Assembly (NCBI RefSeq): GCF_003991405.1
Contig: NZ_RPEN01000153.1
Coordinates: 113,897-177,896 of the forward strand
Reading direction: 5' to 3'
DNA: 64,000 nt
From: Pseudorhodobacter sp. E13
GTDB taxonomy: Bacteria; Pseudomonadota; Alphaproteobacteria; Rhodobacterales; Rhodobacteraceae
Each line of letters opens with the position of its first letter. The first letter of the stretch is position 1. Made by a program: the position numbers and the translations under genes. The notes below the pieces were generated by a model. It did not search any database and had not been told where the DNA came from. It saw only the letters and a list, made by a program, of their open reading frames with translations. Shown here one piece after another: positions 53,039 to 61,979 of the stretch.

Positions 53039-53356
53039 TCAGGCCGCGCAGGTGGCGCAGAACGGCGTATAGGGCAGCACATCAAGCCGCGCCTCGGCAA
53101 TATCGGCCCCGCATTTCGTGCAGACCCCATAGGTTCCGGCCTCCATCCGCGCCAAGGCAGCCTTGATCTTGCGGATTTCCTGCTGGCCAGAGGTTCCAAG
53201 CCCTTCCAACACCTCATCGGCTTCCCGCTCGGTCGCCATCTCCTCCCAATCCTTGCTTTGATGGCTGTCCAGTTCCACCTCAATCGCGCCAAGACGCGCT
53301 TCGAGATCGCCTAAACGGGCGGAAAGCTGTGCCTTGCGGTCTGTGTGGCTATCCAT
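53039..53356 (-). CDS. TraR/DksA family zinc-finger protein
   Basis: 105 residues, shorter than E. coli DksA (151). A helical coiled-coil N-terminal half (RKAQLSARLGDLEARLGAIE, heptads) leads to a C4 zinc finger CTKCGADI ... CATCAA at the C-terminus, with RMEAGTYGVCTKCGADI as the family signature. Long-form DksA has DxxDxA at the coiled-coil tip; here the tip region is ATEREADEVLEGL, without that motif, so full ppGpp co-regulation is doubtful. Start ATG 53356 behind GAGAGGAGC. Confidence 0.88.
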   Translation of the reverse strand: MDSHTDRKAQLSARLGDLEARLGAIEVELDSHQSKDWEEMATEREADEVLEGLGTSGQQEIRKIKAALARMEAGTYGVCTKCGADIAEARLDVLPYTPFCATCAA

Positions 53357-53442
53357 CTTGTGCTCCTCTCAGGTCCGAACCCATGCTAGGCTGGTCCCGC
53401 AGGGCCTGCCTTGACCCATATCAAAACCCGTTAAAATTTCAT

Positions 53443-53479
53443 ATTCAAATCTTGTAATGTGTCTGAACCATGTTATATC
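53443..53479 (+). promoter_or_regulatory. promoter and possible BigR/SqrR-type operator of the persulfide operon
   Basis: TTGTAA-N16-TATATC (53452-53479) makes a good promoter 32 bp before the first gene. ATTCAAATCTTGTAAT overlaps the -35 box and is one base from the ATTC-N8-GAAT pattern reported for SqrR. No bigR/sqrR gene is nearby. Confidence 0.45.
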
Positions 53480-53510
53480 AGCCGCAAAGGTTCTGAAATG
53501 AGAGGCGATC

Positions 53511-54374
53511 ATGAAACCACAGGTTCACGCATTTTTCGACGAAGCCACCAATACCCTGACCTATGTGCTGCGCGAGCCGGAAGGCCGTGCCTGCGCGATC
53601 GTGGATTCAGTGCTGGATTTTGACTATGCCTCCGGGCGCACCGATACCCGGTCTGCCGATGCGGTGATTGCCTTTGTAAAGGATCAAGGGCTTGATCTGC
53701 AATGGATATTGGAAACCCATGTGCATGCCGACCATCTGTCCGCGGCCCCCTATATTCAGGAACGGCTGGGCGGCAAGATCGGCATCGGCCAGCGCATCAC
53801 CGTGGTGCAGGAAACCTTTGGCAAGGTCTTCAACGAAGGCACCCGGTTCCAGCGCGACGGCTCGCAATTCGACAAGCTGTTTGAGGAAGGTGACAGCTTC
53901 ATGATCGGGCAGATGCGCGGTGATGTGCTGCACACGCCGGGCCACACGCCCGCTTGCCTGACCTATGTGGTGGGCGATGCGGCTTTCGTGGGCGATACGC
54001 TGTTCATGCCCGATTTCGGCACCGCGCGCTGCGATTTCCCCGGCGGTTCCTCGGCCACGCTGTTTGACTCGGTGCAAAAAATCCTTGCCCTGCCCGATGA
54101 AACCCGGATTTTCGTGGGCCATGACTACAAGGCACCAGGGCGCGAGGAATACGCGTGGGAAACCACGGTCGGCGCGCAAAAGGCGTTGAACGTGCATATC
54201 GGCGCGGGTAAATCCAAAGAGGAGTTCATCGCCATGCGGGATGCGCGCGATGCCACCCTTGCCATGCCGCGCCTGATCATCCCGTCCTTGCAAGTCAATA
54301 TGCGGGCAGGCCAGATGCCAGAGCCGGAGGACAATGGTGTGACCTATTTGAAAGTGCCGGTGAATGGTATTTAA
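53511..54374 (+). CDS. persulfide dioxygenase-like MBL-fold hydrolase (Blh/ETHE1-type)
   Basis: 287-residue metallo-beta-lactamase fold enzyme, expected to oxidise glutathione persulfide to sulfite with iron. Metal residues are in ETHVHADHLSAAPYIQERLG, HTPGHTPACLTY (His), FVGDTLFMPDFGTARCDFPG (Asp) and FVGHDYKAPG (His). The GTARCDFPGGS signature is typical of sulfur dioxygenases. First gene of a four-gene sulfide-detoxification operon, with a good promoter upstream. Confidence 0.9.
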   Translation: MKPQVHAFFDEATNTLTYVLREPEGRACAIVDSVLDFDYASGRTDTRSADAVIAFVKDQGLDLQWILETHVHADHLSAAPYIQERLGGKIGIGQRITVVQETFGKVFNEGTRFQRDGSQFDKLFEEGDSFMIGQMRGDVLHTPGHTPACLTYVVGDAAFVGDTLFMPDFGTARCDFPGGSSATLFDSVQKILALPDETRIFVGHDYKAPGREEYAWETTVGAQKALNVHIGAGKSKEEFIAMRDARDATLAMPRLIIPSLQVNMRAGQMPEPEDNGVTYLKVPVNGI

Positions 54375-54425
54375 GGGGCCGCAACAGGGGCTTGCCCTGC
54401 GCGACAACAAAGACAGAGGTTTGGA

Positions 54426-54854
54426 ATGATAGAAATGGCATGGGTCTGGGGCCTTGTCGGCGGGCTGATGATAGGCAGTGCTGCGGCCCTGTTTCTGCTT
54501 GTGAACGGGCGGATCATGGGCGCGTCGGGCATCCTTGGGGGGTTGGTCGATGGTTCCGGCCGCGCCACCGGGGCCGAGCGTCTGGCCTTTATCGCGGGGC
54601 TGGTGCTGCTCCCGGCGCTGCTGGCTGCGATCATGGGCGGGGCGGAAACCAACATCACCAGCAACCCGATTGTCATCATCGCGGCGGGGCTGCTGGTGGG
54701 CATCGGCACGCGGCTGGCGAATGGCTGCACCTCGGGGCATGGCGTCTGCGGGATTTCGCGGCTGTCGTTCCGGGGCATCGTGGCAACCGTGTTCTACCTG
54801 CTTGCGGGCGGCATGATGATGGTGCTGTTCCGCCATGTCTTTGGGGTGATCTGA
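54426..54854 (+). CDS. YeeE/YedE family membrane protein (first half)
   Basis: 142 residues with four helices. The sulfur-transport hallmark NGCTSGHGVCG is at about residues 99-109; its cysteines relay sulfur in the related thiosulfate importer TsuA. With the next gene it forms a split two-subunit YeeE/YedE transporter, commonly encoded with persulfide dioxygenase. Stop and next start overlap in TGATG. Confidence 0.9.
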   Translation: MIEMAWVWGLVGGLMIGSAAALFLLVNGRIMGASGILGGLVDGSGRATGAERLAFIAGLVLLPALLAAIMGGAETNITSNPIVIIAAGLLVGIGTRLANGCTSGHGVCGISRLSFRGIVATVFYLLAGGMMMVLFRHVFGVI

Positions 54855-55291
54855 TGCAACGCAATATTTTCGCTTTCCTGTCGGGGGCACTGTTTGGCGC
54901 GGGGCTGCTGGTGTCTGGCATGGTGGATACGACCAAGGTGCAAGGCTGGCTTGACGTTTTCGGCGATTGGGACCCGACGCTGGCTTTCGTGCTGGGCGGG
55001 GCCATCCTGCCGATGGCCGTTGCCTGGCGCATCGCGGCGCGGCGGCGCACGGCCTTGCTGGGCGATACCATGCCCGCGCCGCCCACCACACAGATCGGCC
55101 CCAATCTGGTCATCGGCTCGGTGCTGTTTGGCATGGGCTGGGGGCTGGCTGGCCTGTGCCCCGGCCCGGCGATGGCCTCGCTCAGCTTTGGTGGTTGGGG
55201 CGGAATGCTCTTTCTTGCCGCGATGATGGCGGGTATGTACGTTGCACCCCCGATCCGCCAACAGATTGACCGCCGCACGGCACAAGCCTGA
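54854..55291 (+). CDS. YeeE/YedE family membrane protein (second half, DUF6691)
   Basis: 145 residues with four helices: FLSGALFGAGLLVSGMVDTT at the N-terminus and GMGWGLAGLCPGPAMASLSF later, carrying the cysteine of the second half. It probably pairs with the preceding protein to move thiosulfate or another reduced sulfur species. Confidence 0.9.
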   Translation: MQRNIFAFLSGALFGAGLLVSGMVDTTKVQGWLDVFGDWDPTLAFVLGGAILPMAVAWRIAARRRTALLGDTMPAPPTTQIGPNLVIGSVLFGMGWGLAGLCPGPAMASLSFGGWGGMLFLAAMMAGMYVAPPIRQQIDRRTAQA

Positions 55292-55313
55292 CGCCACAAT
55301 TCAAGGACATCAC

Positions 55314-55742
55314 ATGGATATTCGCGCCCTGACCCCAAGCTATGCCGTCTCACCACAGATCGAGATCGCGGATTTGCCCGCCATCAAGGCGGCGGGCTAT
55401 ACCACCGTCATCGACAACCGGCCCGATGCCGAAATTCCGCCCTTTCTGCACACCAACGCCATGCGCGCGGCGGCAGAGGCGGCGGGCCTGCGTTTCGTCG
55501 CAAACCCGGTGATCGGCGGCATGATGACGATGGAGAATGTGACCGCGCAAGCCGCAGCGATTGCCGGCAGCGACGGGCCGGTGTTTGCCTATTGCGCCTC
55601 GGGCAACCGGTCGTCAATCGTTTGGGCGCTGGCCCATGCGGGCAAACTGCCAACCGATGATCTGATCGGGATTCCGGCGCGCTTTGGCTATCAATTGGAA
55701 GGCTTGCGCGCCCAGTTGGACGCCATGGCGCAAAACGCCTGA
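55314..55742 (+). CDS. TIGR01244 family sulfur transferase/phosphatase-like (DUF442)
   Basis: 142 residues, dual-specificity phosphatase-like fold, found as the N-terminal part of Blh proteins. The P-loop-like motif AYCASGNRSS holds the active Cys (CxxGxRS). N-terminal LTPSYAVSPQIEIADLPAIK and GYTTVIDNRPDAEIP match. Last gene of the persulfide operon; AAGGAC precedes ATG 55314. Probably handles persulfide or sulfur transfer. Confidence 0.9.
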   Translation: MDIRALTPSYAVSPQIEIADLPAIKAAGYTTVIDNRPDAEIPPFLHTNAMRAAAEAAGLRFVANPVIGGMMTMENVTAQAAAIAGSDGPVFAYCASGNRSSIVWALAHAGKLPTDDLIGIPARFGYQLEGLRAQLDAMAQNA

Positions 55743-55764
55743 GAGCCTGTCAGACCGGTGATCC

Positions 55765-55794
55765 AAGGGCCCCCGAATGCCGGGGCCCTTTTTT
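55765..55794 (+). terminator. terminator of the persulfide operon
   Basis: Stem AAGGGCCCC / GGGGCCCTT with an 8-base loop, then TTTT, directly between the operon and the convergent aminotransferase. Confidence 0.9.
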
Positions 55795-55797
55795 CGT

Positions 55798-57003
55798 TCA
55801 GCCGCGCAGCAAAGCACCCAGCCGCTGAATCCCCGTGGCAATCACCGCCTCATCCGCGCGCGAAAAAGACAGCCGGATCGTGTTGCGCCCGGACCCATCG
55901 GCAAAGAAGGCCGAACCGGGCACAAAGGCAACCCGCTGGCTTTGCAGCGATTTCGCCAAAAGCGCCGCCCCGTCCATGCCCCGCGGCAAGGTGATCCAGA
56001 CAAACATCCCGCCTTCGGGCCGCGTCCATTCCACCCCGGCGGGCATATGTTCGGCCAAGGCCGCCAGCGTCGCATCGCGCCGCGCACGGTATGCGGCCTT
56101 GATCTTGGCGACATGGGCGTCAAAAATCCGCCCCGCCACATCGGCAATCGCCATCTGGTTCAGCGTCGAAGAATGCAGATCGGCGGCCTGTTTCATCAGC
56201 ACCAAGCGCCCGATCACCTCTTTCGCGCCACAAATCCAGCCCACCCGCAAACCGGGGGCAAGCGTTTTAGAGAACGACCCGCAATACAGCGTCCGGCAGG
56301 CCTCGATACTGCCCTTTTGCTCGATTTCCAGCGCAAGGATCGGTGGCACCGCCTCGCCGTCAAAGCGCAGGGATTGATAGGCGGCATCCTCGATGATCGC
56401 GATATCCAGGTCTTGCGCCAGTTTCAGCATGTGGTGCCGCGTGGCCGCATCCAGCGTCTCGCCGGTCGGGTTGGCAAAATCCACCGACATATAGGCGAAT
56501 TTGACGCGCCCGCCCTTGGCCGCTGCCGCCTCGGCATAATCGGCGGCAGAGCGGTTGCCGCGCGGGTCCAGCCGGTCATATTCCGGCTCATAGGCGTTAA
56601 AGGCCCCCAAAGCGCCCAGATAGGTCGGCCAGCCCACAAGTGCGGTATCCCGCGGCGACAGCATCAGCTTGCCCAGATAATCCAGCGCCTGCTGCGAGCC
56701 AGAGGTGATCAGGATGTTATCGGCATCACAAGGCACGCCAATCCGCGCCATCTGCCCGGCGATCCAGTCGCGCAGGGGTTTATAGCCTTCGGACACCGAA
56801 TATTGCAGCGCCGCCTCGGCGCGCGGGCCACTGAGAATATCACTGATCGCGGTTTGGAATTCTGCTGCCGGAAACAAGGCCGGATCGGGGATACCCCCAG
56901 CAAAAGAGATGATATCGGGTTGATCCAGCAGCTTCAAAAGCTCGCGGATCTCTGATGCCTTCATGCGGCTGGTGCGGCTGGCGAAAACCTGTTCCCAATT
57001 CAT
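55798..57003 (-). CDS. PLP-dependent class I/II aminotransferase (LysN/aminoadipate-type)
   Basis: 401 residues, fold type I. SFAGGIPDPALFPAAEF near residue 33 is the hallmark of the LysN/KAT subgroup; then ALQYSVSEGYKPLRDWIAGQ, NILITSGSQQALDYLGKLM, VDFANPTGETLD and the PLP-lysine GSFSKTLAPGLRVGW. C-terminal Arg is in TIRLSFSRADE. Possible substrates are alpha-aminoadipate, branched or aromatic amino acids. Single gene. Confidence 0.9.
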   Translation of the reverse strand: MNWEQVFASRTSRMKASEIRELLKLLDQPDIISFAGGIPDPALFPAAEFQTAISDILSGPRAEAALQYSVSEGYKPLRDWIAGQMARIGVPCDADNILITSGSQQALDYLGKLMLSPRDTALVGWPTYLGALGAFNAYEPEYDRLDPRGNRSAADYAEAAAAKGGRVKFAYMSVDFANPTGETLDAATRHHMLKLAQDLDIAIIEDAAYQSLRFDGEAVPPILALEIEQKGSIEACRTLYCGSFSKTLAPGLRVGWICGAKEVIGRLVLMKQAADLHSSTLNQMAIADVAGRIFDAHVAKIKAAYRARRDATLAALAEHMPAGVEWTRPEGGMFVWITLPRGMDGAALLAKSLQSQRVAFVPGSAFFADGSGRNTIRLSFSRADEAVIATGIQRLGALLRG

Positions 57004-57085
57004 CCTGTGTTTCCTCCCCGGATTGACCGGGGAAGAAGTGGCTTGGATTTTCGTTTATGTCAATAAGGCTGACATAGTTTTCCGC

Positions 57086-57772
57086 TTATTGCGTCAACTG
57101 CCATGAAATCGTGACCGAAGCCGACACGCCGACCGACCCTGCCTCGACCGGAACACTGTCCATCACGGCGCGGGCATAGCCGAATTGCGGCTGCGGGGCA
57201 CCGCCGCCGCCTTCCGTGATGCTGGCAATCGCGCCCAGCCCTGCGCCTGCTGCCTCGGCAATCAGGGTGGCACGGGCGCGGGCATCGGCAACGGCACGCT
57301 TGCGGGCCTCATCCAGCAACGGGGCCGGGTCTGACATGCCAAAGCTGACACCGTTAAGCGTATTGGCCCCATCCTTGATGGCGGCATCCAGAATGGCCCC
57401 CAGCTTGGACAAATCGCGCACCCGAACGGTAAGTTGATTGGCGGCGGTATAGCCCTCGATCCGGTTTTCGGACAGGCTGCTGTTGGCCCAGCTTGGCTGC
57501 AAGCTCAGCCCCGAGGTTTGCAGATCGCGCGGTGCGATCCCCGCCGCCTTCAGATTGTCCAGAACCACCGCAAGCTGATCCGCGTTTTCCGCCATCGCCA
57601 CCTGTGCGGTTTTGGCCGTGGTCGTCACCCCCAACGAGATTGTCGCCATATCCGGGGCCGTCTCGACATGGCCATCGCCGCTGATGGTGATCAGCGCAGG
57701 CGGGGTCTGGGCATATGCGGGGGCGGCAAGGGCCAAAAGGGCCGCAAGGATCAGGCTATTGTATGCACGCAT
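57086..57772 (-). CDS. SIMPL (DUF541) periplasmic protein
   Basis: 228 residues with signal peptide LILAALLALAAPAYAQ. The mature part is one SIMPL domain: ITISGDGHVETAPDMATISL, ENADQLAVVLDNLKAAGIA, LQPSWANSSLSENRIEGYTA, GANTLNGVSFGMSDPAPLLD and a C-terminal SVTISWQL. Related proteins form ring assemblies in the periplasm; role unclear. Confidence 0.92.
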   Translation of the reverse strand: MRAYNSLILAALLALAAPAYAQTPPALITISGDGHVETAPDMATISLGVTTTAKTAQVAMAENADQLAVVLDNLKAAGIAPRDLQTSGLSLQPSWANSSLSENRIEGYTAANQLTVRVRDLSKLGAILDAAIKDGANTLNGVSFGMSDPAPLLDEARKRAVADARARATLIAEAAGAGLGAIASITEGGGGAPQPQFGYARAVMDSVPVEAGSVGVSASVTISWQLTQ

Positions 57773-57966
57773 AACGGGTTCTCCTAGGGTTTGCGTTTGT
57801 GTTCAGGCATAGGACGCAGGCCGAAACGGGATTCTTGGCGGATTTGGGCCGAAAGCGCGGAAATATGACAGGCTTTTTCTTTCATTCGGCAAAAACCTGC
57901 TGTAGGACAAGGCTTAACTTAGGGCGGGACTCCCCGCGCCTTTTCCTTTTGTGCTAGACCCGTGCA

Positions 57967-60900
57967 ATGAAACCAAATTTCGCGCTCAATATCACTGACA
58001 CGGCCATCAGCCTGCTGCACCGCACCTCCAAAGGGTGGCTGGAAGTGGGGCAAGCCGCGTTTGACAGCCCCGATCTGGAAGCGGAACTGGGGTATCTGCG
58101 ATCCTCGGCACTGGGGCTTTCGCCGCAGGGATTCACCTGCAAGCTGGTGCTGCCTGCCTCGCAGGTGCGCTATATGGAAATTGACGCCCCCGGCCCCGAC
58201 AAGGCCGCGCGCGAAGCGCAGATCAAAGCCGCCCTCGAAGGGCGCACGCCCTATGACGTCAGCGAGTTGGTGTTTGACTGGTGGGGCACCGGGCCAAAGG
58301 TGCAGGTGGCCGTTGTGGCCCGCGAAACGCTGGAAGAGGCCGAAGGCTTTGCCCAAGCGCATCGGCTGAACCCGGTATCCTTCGTCACGACCCCGGCAGA
58401 AGGCCAATTTGCGGGGGAGCCGTGGTTCGGCACCTCCAGTCTGGCCGCAAGCCTGTTGCCCGATGGCGAGAAAGTCACCCGCGACCAAGACCCGATCAAG
58501 GTCGTCACGCGGGATATGCCAAAGGCACCGGCGCCAAAGACAGAACCGGTCGCCGAGGCGGCAGAGCCGGAACAGCCCAAGGCAGAGGACACCAGCGCCA
58601 AGGCCAAAGCCGCGGCAGAGGCGGCTGAAAAAGAAGCCGCCGAAAAGGCAGCCGCTGAGAAAGCTGAAGCCGACAAGGCAGCGGCGGAACGCGCCAGGGC
58701 CGAGCGTGAAGCCGAGGCGAAGCGGGCCGAGCAGGACGCCGCCCGCGCCGCCGAAGAAGCCAAAGCCGCCGCAGCCGCGCAGGAAGCCGAAGCGGCCAAG
58801 CGCGCCGAAGCCGATGCCGCCAAGCGCAAGGCCGATGAGGCAGAGGCCAAGCGCCTTGCCGATGAGGCCGAAAGCACCCGCAAGATGGAGGCCGCCAAGG
58901 CCGAAATGGAATTGCGCGCGCAGCAATTGGCACAGGCCGAGGCCAAGCGCCTTGTCGAAGAGGCCGAGAAGAACAAAGCCGCGATGGAAGCCCGCGCGGC
59001 CAATGAACGCGCCAAAGCCGCCTTGATCGACGCCGAACAAAAGCGCGCCGCCAGCGATGCCGCCGCCGCCGAAACCGCCCGCGCCGCGTTTGAAGGTGTG
59101 ACCGATCCCGGCATTTCCGATCCCGGCAAGGCCAACAGCCCTGCCCCTACTTTTGCCAGCCGTCGGCGCGATGATGCCAGCGGCGCGCCCTCTCTTGGCC
59201 CAGCAAAAGCGCCGGAAGCTGCCGCAAAGCCAGCCGGTATGGCAGCTTCCGTGGCGCCCAGCGTCAGCGTGAACAAAACGGCCAGCGTGGGGCCCACCCC
59301 AAGCATGACGCCGCCGGAGAAGCCAAAACCGGCCCCACCCACCGTCACCTCTATCTCGGCCAACAAGGCTGCTGTGGCAGCACCCGCCGCCACAGCGGCA
59401 AAACCCGCCGCCACGGCCCCAACCGTGGCCGCCGCGCCCAAACCGTTGAACGGCACAGCGGCCTTCGCCGCAGGCGCAAAGGCAGAGTTGGGCAAACCAG
59501 CCAAGGCCGCCATGGTCACGGCAGACCGGATTCCCGGCAAGGCCGCCGCGCTGTCGCGTTTCAAAAGCAAGGTCAAGGAAGCCACCCTGCCGCCCACCGC
59601 CAAGGGCAGCAGTGCCAATGCCCAGACCATGGGCAAATTTGGTGCCAAGCTGCAACCCACGCGTGGCAAACCGCGTTTCCTTGGCCTGATCCTGACATTG
59701 ATCCTGCTTGCCGCCTTGGCGGCGATTGCGGCTTGGTCCTCGATCTATCTGTCGCGTGATGCTGGGGCGGATGACCCGGTGCAAGTTGCCGCTGCCCCCC
59801 AAGCCCCCGCTGATACAGCCGTGACCGCCGAGACGGAAGCCGAAGCGCAGGCCGATGCCGAAGCGGAACTGCCCGCCGGTGCCGATGCCGAAGACAGCGC
59901 CCAAGCTGTTGCCACATCAGAGCCTGAGGTGATCCCCGAAGCAGAGGTCGCGACCGAACCACCCGCCGAAACTGCCGCAGAAACCAGTCCCGTAACCACC
60001 GCAGGCCCCGGCCCGGTTGTCGCCGCCGATGATGCCGCCGCGCAAGCCGCAGGCCCCGGACGCGGCCCGCAGGATGAGATTTTCCTCGCTGCGATTGACG
60101 ATCAGCCCCCGGCATTTGATGCCGTGGCCCTGCCCAAGCCGCAGGCCCGTCCCGATGGCGCACCCGCCGCTGCAATGCCGCCGCCGCCCTTTGGCACACA
60201 ATATGAATTTGAACCAGATGGCAGCATCAAAGCCACGGCCAATGGCGTTGTCATGCCTGATGGGTTCTGGTTGATTGCGGCCCGCCCGCCTGTGGTTCCC
60301 CCTGCCCGGCCCGCCGCCATTTCAACGCCGGAGCCTGCCGCCCCCGCCGCCGAGGCCACCGCCACACCGCCACCGGGCAACGCCGCAACTGATGCCGCCG
60401 CAGCAAGCACCAGCGGTATCGCAACGATGACAGGCCCCAGCGACAGCGCAACTGTGGCAGCCGAAGTGAATGAGGGGGGCACAGGCCCTTCTTCTGCTTT
60501 TGTGCAAGACGCCACCGTTGAAAACCGCCGCCCGCGCAGCCGCCCCGAAGGGCTTGCCCCCGCCGCAACCGACCCGGCTGCAACCGATCCGGCGCAAGCC
60601 GAAGATGATGCGGCCCTGCCAGAAGATGCCTCGCAGACCCGCCTGACCAGCCTGCGCCCGAAACTGCGCCCGCAATCCGTGGTTGCCGCTGCCGAAGAGG
60701 CCCGCAAAGCCGCCGAAGCCGCCTCTCTCGCCGCACGCGCCGCTGCTGAGGAAAAAACCGCCTCGGCCTCCGAGGCAACCTTGGCCCTGTCGCCCCGCCC
60801 TGCCGCCCGCCCGCGTGATTTCTCCAAAGCTGTGGCGGCTGCTGTTTCGGCGGCCACCCGCGAAACCACCCGCAGCGCCGCCGCCAAGGCCAAGGAACCC

Positions 60901-61221
60901 GAACCCGCGCCCACCGCCGAGCCGGAAGAGCAGGAAGAACCCGAGGTCAAGGTTTCCGCCGCACCGCGCATCCCGACCCGCGCCAATGTTGCCAAACAGG
61001 CGACCTTCAAAAACGCGATCAACCTGTCCAAGACCAATCTGATCGGCGTTTATGGCACCGATAGCAAACGCTACGCGCTGATCCGCACCTCCTCGGGGCG
61101 CTATCAGAAGGTGCGCGTGGGCGACCGCGTCGATGGCGGCACGGTGGCTGCCATTACCCGCAACGAAGTGCGCTATAAAAAGGGCAGCAAGATGCTGGCC
61201 CTGTCGATGCCAAAGGGCTGA
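57967..61221 (+). CDS. large membrane protein with GspL/PilM-like N-terminus and GspC/PilP-like C-terminus
   Basis: 1084 residues. Residues 1-150 look like the cytoplasmic actin-like part of GspL/PilM: NITDTAISLLHRTSKGWLEV, the strand VLPASQVRYMEIDAP, and AALEGRTPYDVSELVFDWWG. Residues 205-375 are a very charged Ala/Glu/Lys coiled coil. A low-complexity Ala/Pro stretch follows, then one transmembrane helix at about 571-592 (FLGLILTLILLAALAAIAAW), a long acidic Ala/Pro periplasmic region, and a folded C-terminus (about 1000-1084: NLIGVYGTDSKRYALIRTSS, VRVGDRVDGGTVAAI) like the HR domain of GspC/PilP. No type II secretion or type IV pilus gene is adjacent. Single gene, function unknown. Confidence 0.8.
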   Translation: MKPNFALNITDTAISLLHRTSKGWLEVGQAAFDSPDLEAELGYLRSSALGLSPQGFTCKLVLPASQVRYMEIDAPGPDKAAREAQIKAALEGRTPYDVSELVFDWWGTGPKVQVAVVARETLEEAEGFAQAHRLNPVSFVTTPAEGQFAGEPWFGTSSLAASLLPDGEKVTRDQDPIKVVTRDMPKAPAPKTEPVAEAAEPEQPKAEDTSAKAKAAAEAAEKEAAEKAAAEKAEADKAAAERARAEREAEAKRAEQDAARAAEEAKAAAAAQEAEAAKRAEADAAKRKADEAEAKRLADEAESTRKMEAAKAEMELRAQQLAQAEAKRLVEEAEKNKAAMEARAANERAKAALIDAEQKRAASDAAAAETARAAFEGVTDPGISDPGKANSPAPTFASRRRDDASGAPSLGPAKAPEAAAKPAGMAASVAPSVSVNKTASVGPTPSMTPPEKPKPAPPTVTSISANKAAVAAPAATAAKPAATAPTVAAAPKPLNGTAAFAAGAKAELGKPAKAAMVTADRIPGKAAALSRFKSKVKEATLPPTAKGSSANAQTMGKFGAKLQPTRGKPRFLGLILTLILLAALAAIAAWSSIYLSRDAGADDPVQVAAAPQAPADTAVTAETEAEAQADAEAELPAGADAEDSAQAVATSEPEVIPEAEVATEPPAETAAETSPVTTAGPGPVVAADDAAAQAAGPGRGPQDEIFLAAIDDQPPAFDAVALPKPQARPDGAPAAAMPPPPFGTQYEFEPDGSIKATANGVVMPDGFWLIAARPPVVPPARPAAISTPEPAAPAAEATATPPPGNAATDAAAASTSGIATMTGPSDSATVAAEVNEGGTGPSSAFVQDATVENRRPRSRPEGLAPAATDPAATDPAQAEDDAALPEDASQTRLTSLRPKLRPQSVVAAAEEARKAAEAASLAARAAAEEKTASASEATLALSPRPAARPRDFSKAVAAAVSAATRETTRSAAAKAKEPEPAPTAEPEEQEEPEVKVSAAPRIPTRANVAKQATFKNAINLSKTNLIGVYGTDSKRYALIRTSSGRYQKVRVGDRVDGGTVAAITRNEVRYKKGSKMLALSMPKG

Positions 61222-61460
61222 CACAGGCTTTTTGCCCCGCCACAAATCTGTGCAGATCGCGTTTTTCCCGCCAAAGTTTTGCGCTTGGGGAAAGCCGCCC
61301 AAAATCCGCCGATATTCATCCGCTTCCCGGCCCAATCCGGCCAAAGCGTAACAAAAGTTTATCGCATAAACCTCGCATATCCCCCGCAGTTTTGCGTATG
61401 CTAAGCGGGCAAGACGCGCGCTTTGCGTGCGAATGGACCGAAATCTGCGAGGTTTGCGCA

Positions 61461-61916
61461 TTGTTGGACGATCTCGACGCCCGCCTTTTGACCGAGTTGC
61501 AAAAGAACGCGATGCTGACCGCCCAGGAATTGGGCGAGCGGCTTAACCTGTCGGCCAGTCAGGCCGGGCGGCGGCGGCAACGGCTGGAGGCGGAAGGCTT
61601 TATCCTTGGCTATACCGCACGGCTGGACCCGGCCCGCGTTGGCCTAAGTGTGCAAGCCTTTGTGCAAATCCAGATGGCGACCCACGCCCCCGATGGTGCC
61701 CGCAGCTTTGCCACCCTTATCGCCACCCGCCCCGAAATCATCAGCGCCTGGACCCTGACGGGCGAGGCGGATTATCTGCTCCGGGTCTGGTGCAGCGATT
61801 TGCAGGGGTTGAACCGTCTGATCCATGAGGTGCTGCTGCCGCATCCGTCGGTGTCACGGGTGCAAAGCCAGATCGTAATGGATCAATTCAAACACGATAC
61901 CGCCTTGCCGACCTGA
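61461..61916 (+). CDS. Lrp/AsnC family regulator
   Basis: About 151 residues. HTH in LDDLDARLLTELQKNAMLTA and LGERLNLSASQAGRRRQRLE, then a RAM domain (GYTARLDPARVGLSVQAFVQ; ISAWTLTGEADYLLRVWCSD). TTG 61461 behind CGAGG fits the family N-terminus; ATG 61398 would add 21 residues and has no clear ribosome binding site. The 63-bp gap to the antiporter allows co-transcription, though Lrp proteins usually control a neighbouring gene. Confidence 0.88.
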   Translation: MLDDLDARLLTELQKNAMLTAQELGERLNLSASQAGRRRQRLEAEGFILGYTARLDPARVGLSVQAFVQIQMATHAPDGARSFATLIATRPEIISAWTLTGEADYLLRVWCSDLQGLNRLIHEVLLPHPSVSRVQSQIVMDQFKHDTALPT

Positions 61917-61979
61917 CACCCGCCACCCCTGACGCCCGCCCCTGACATTGCTCTGCCGACGAACCCGAGAAGGATTATC

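Noticed and set aside
57919..59904. Minus-strand Gly/Phe-rich open frame of 661 codons
   Set aside because: Antisense of the Ala/Glu/Lys low-complexity part of the 1084-residue protein; the glycine-rich look comes from reverse-complemented GCC/GCG codons.
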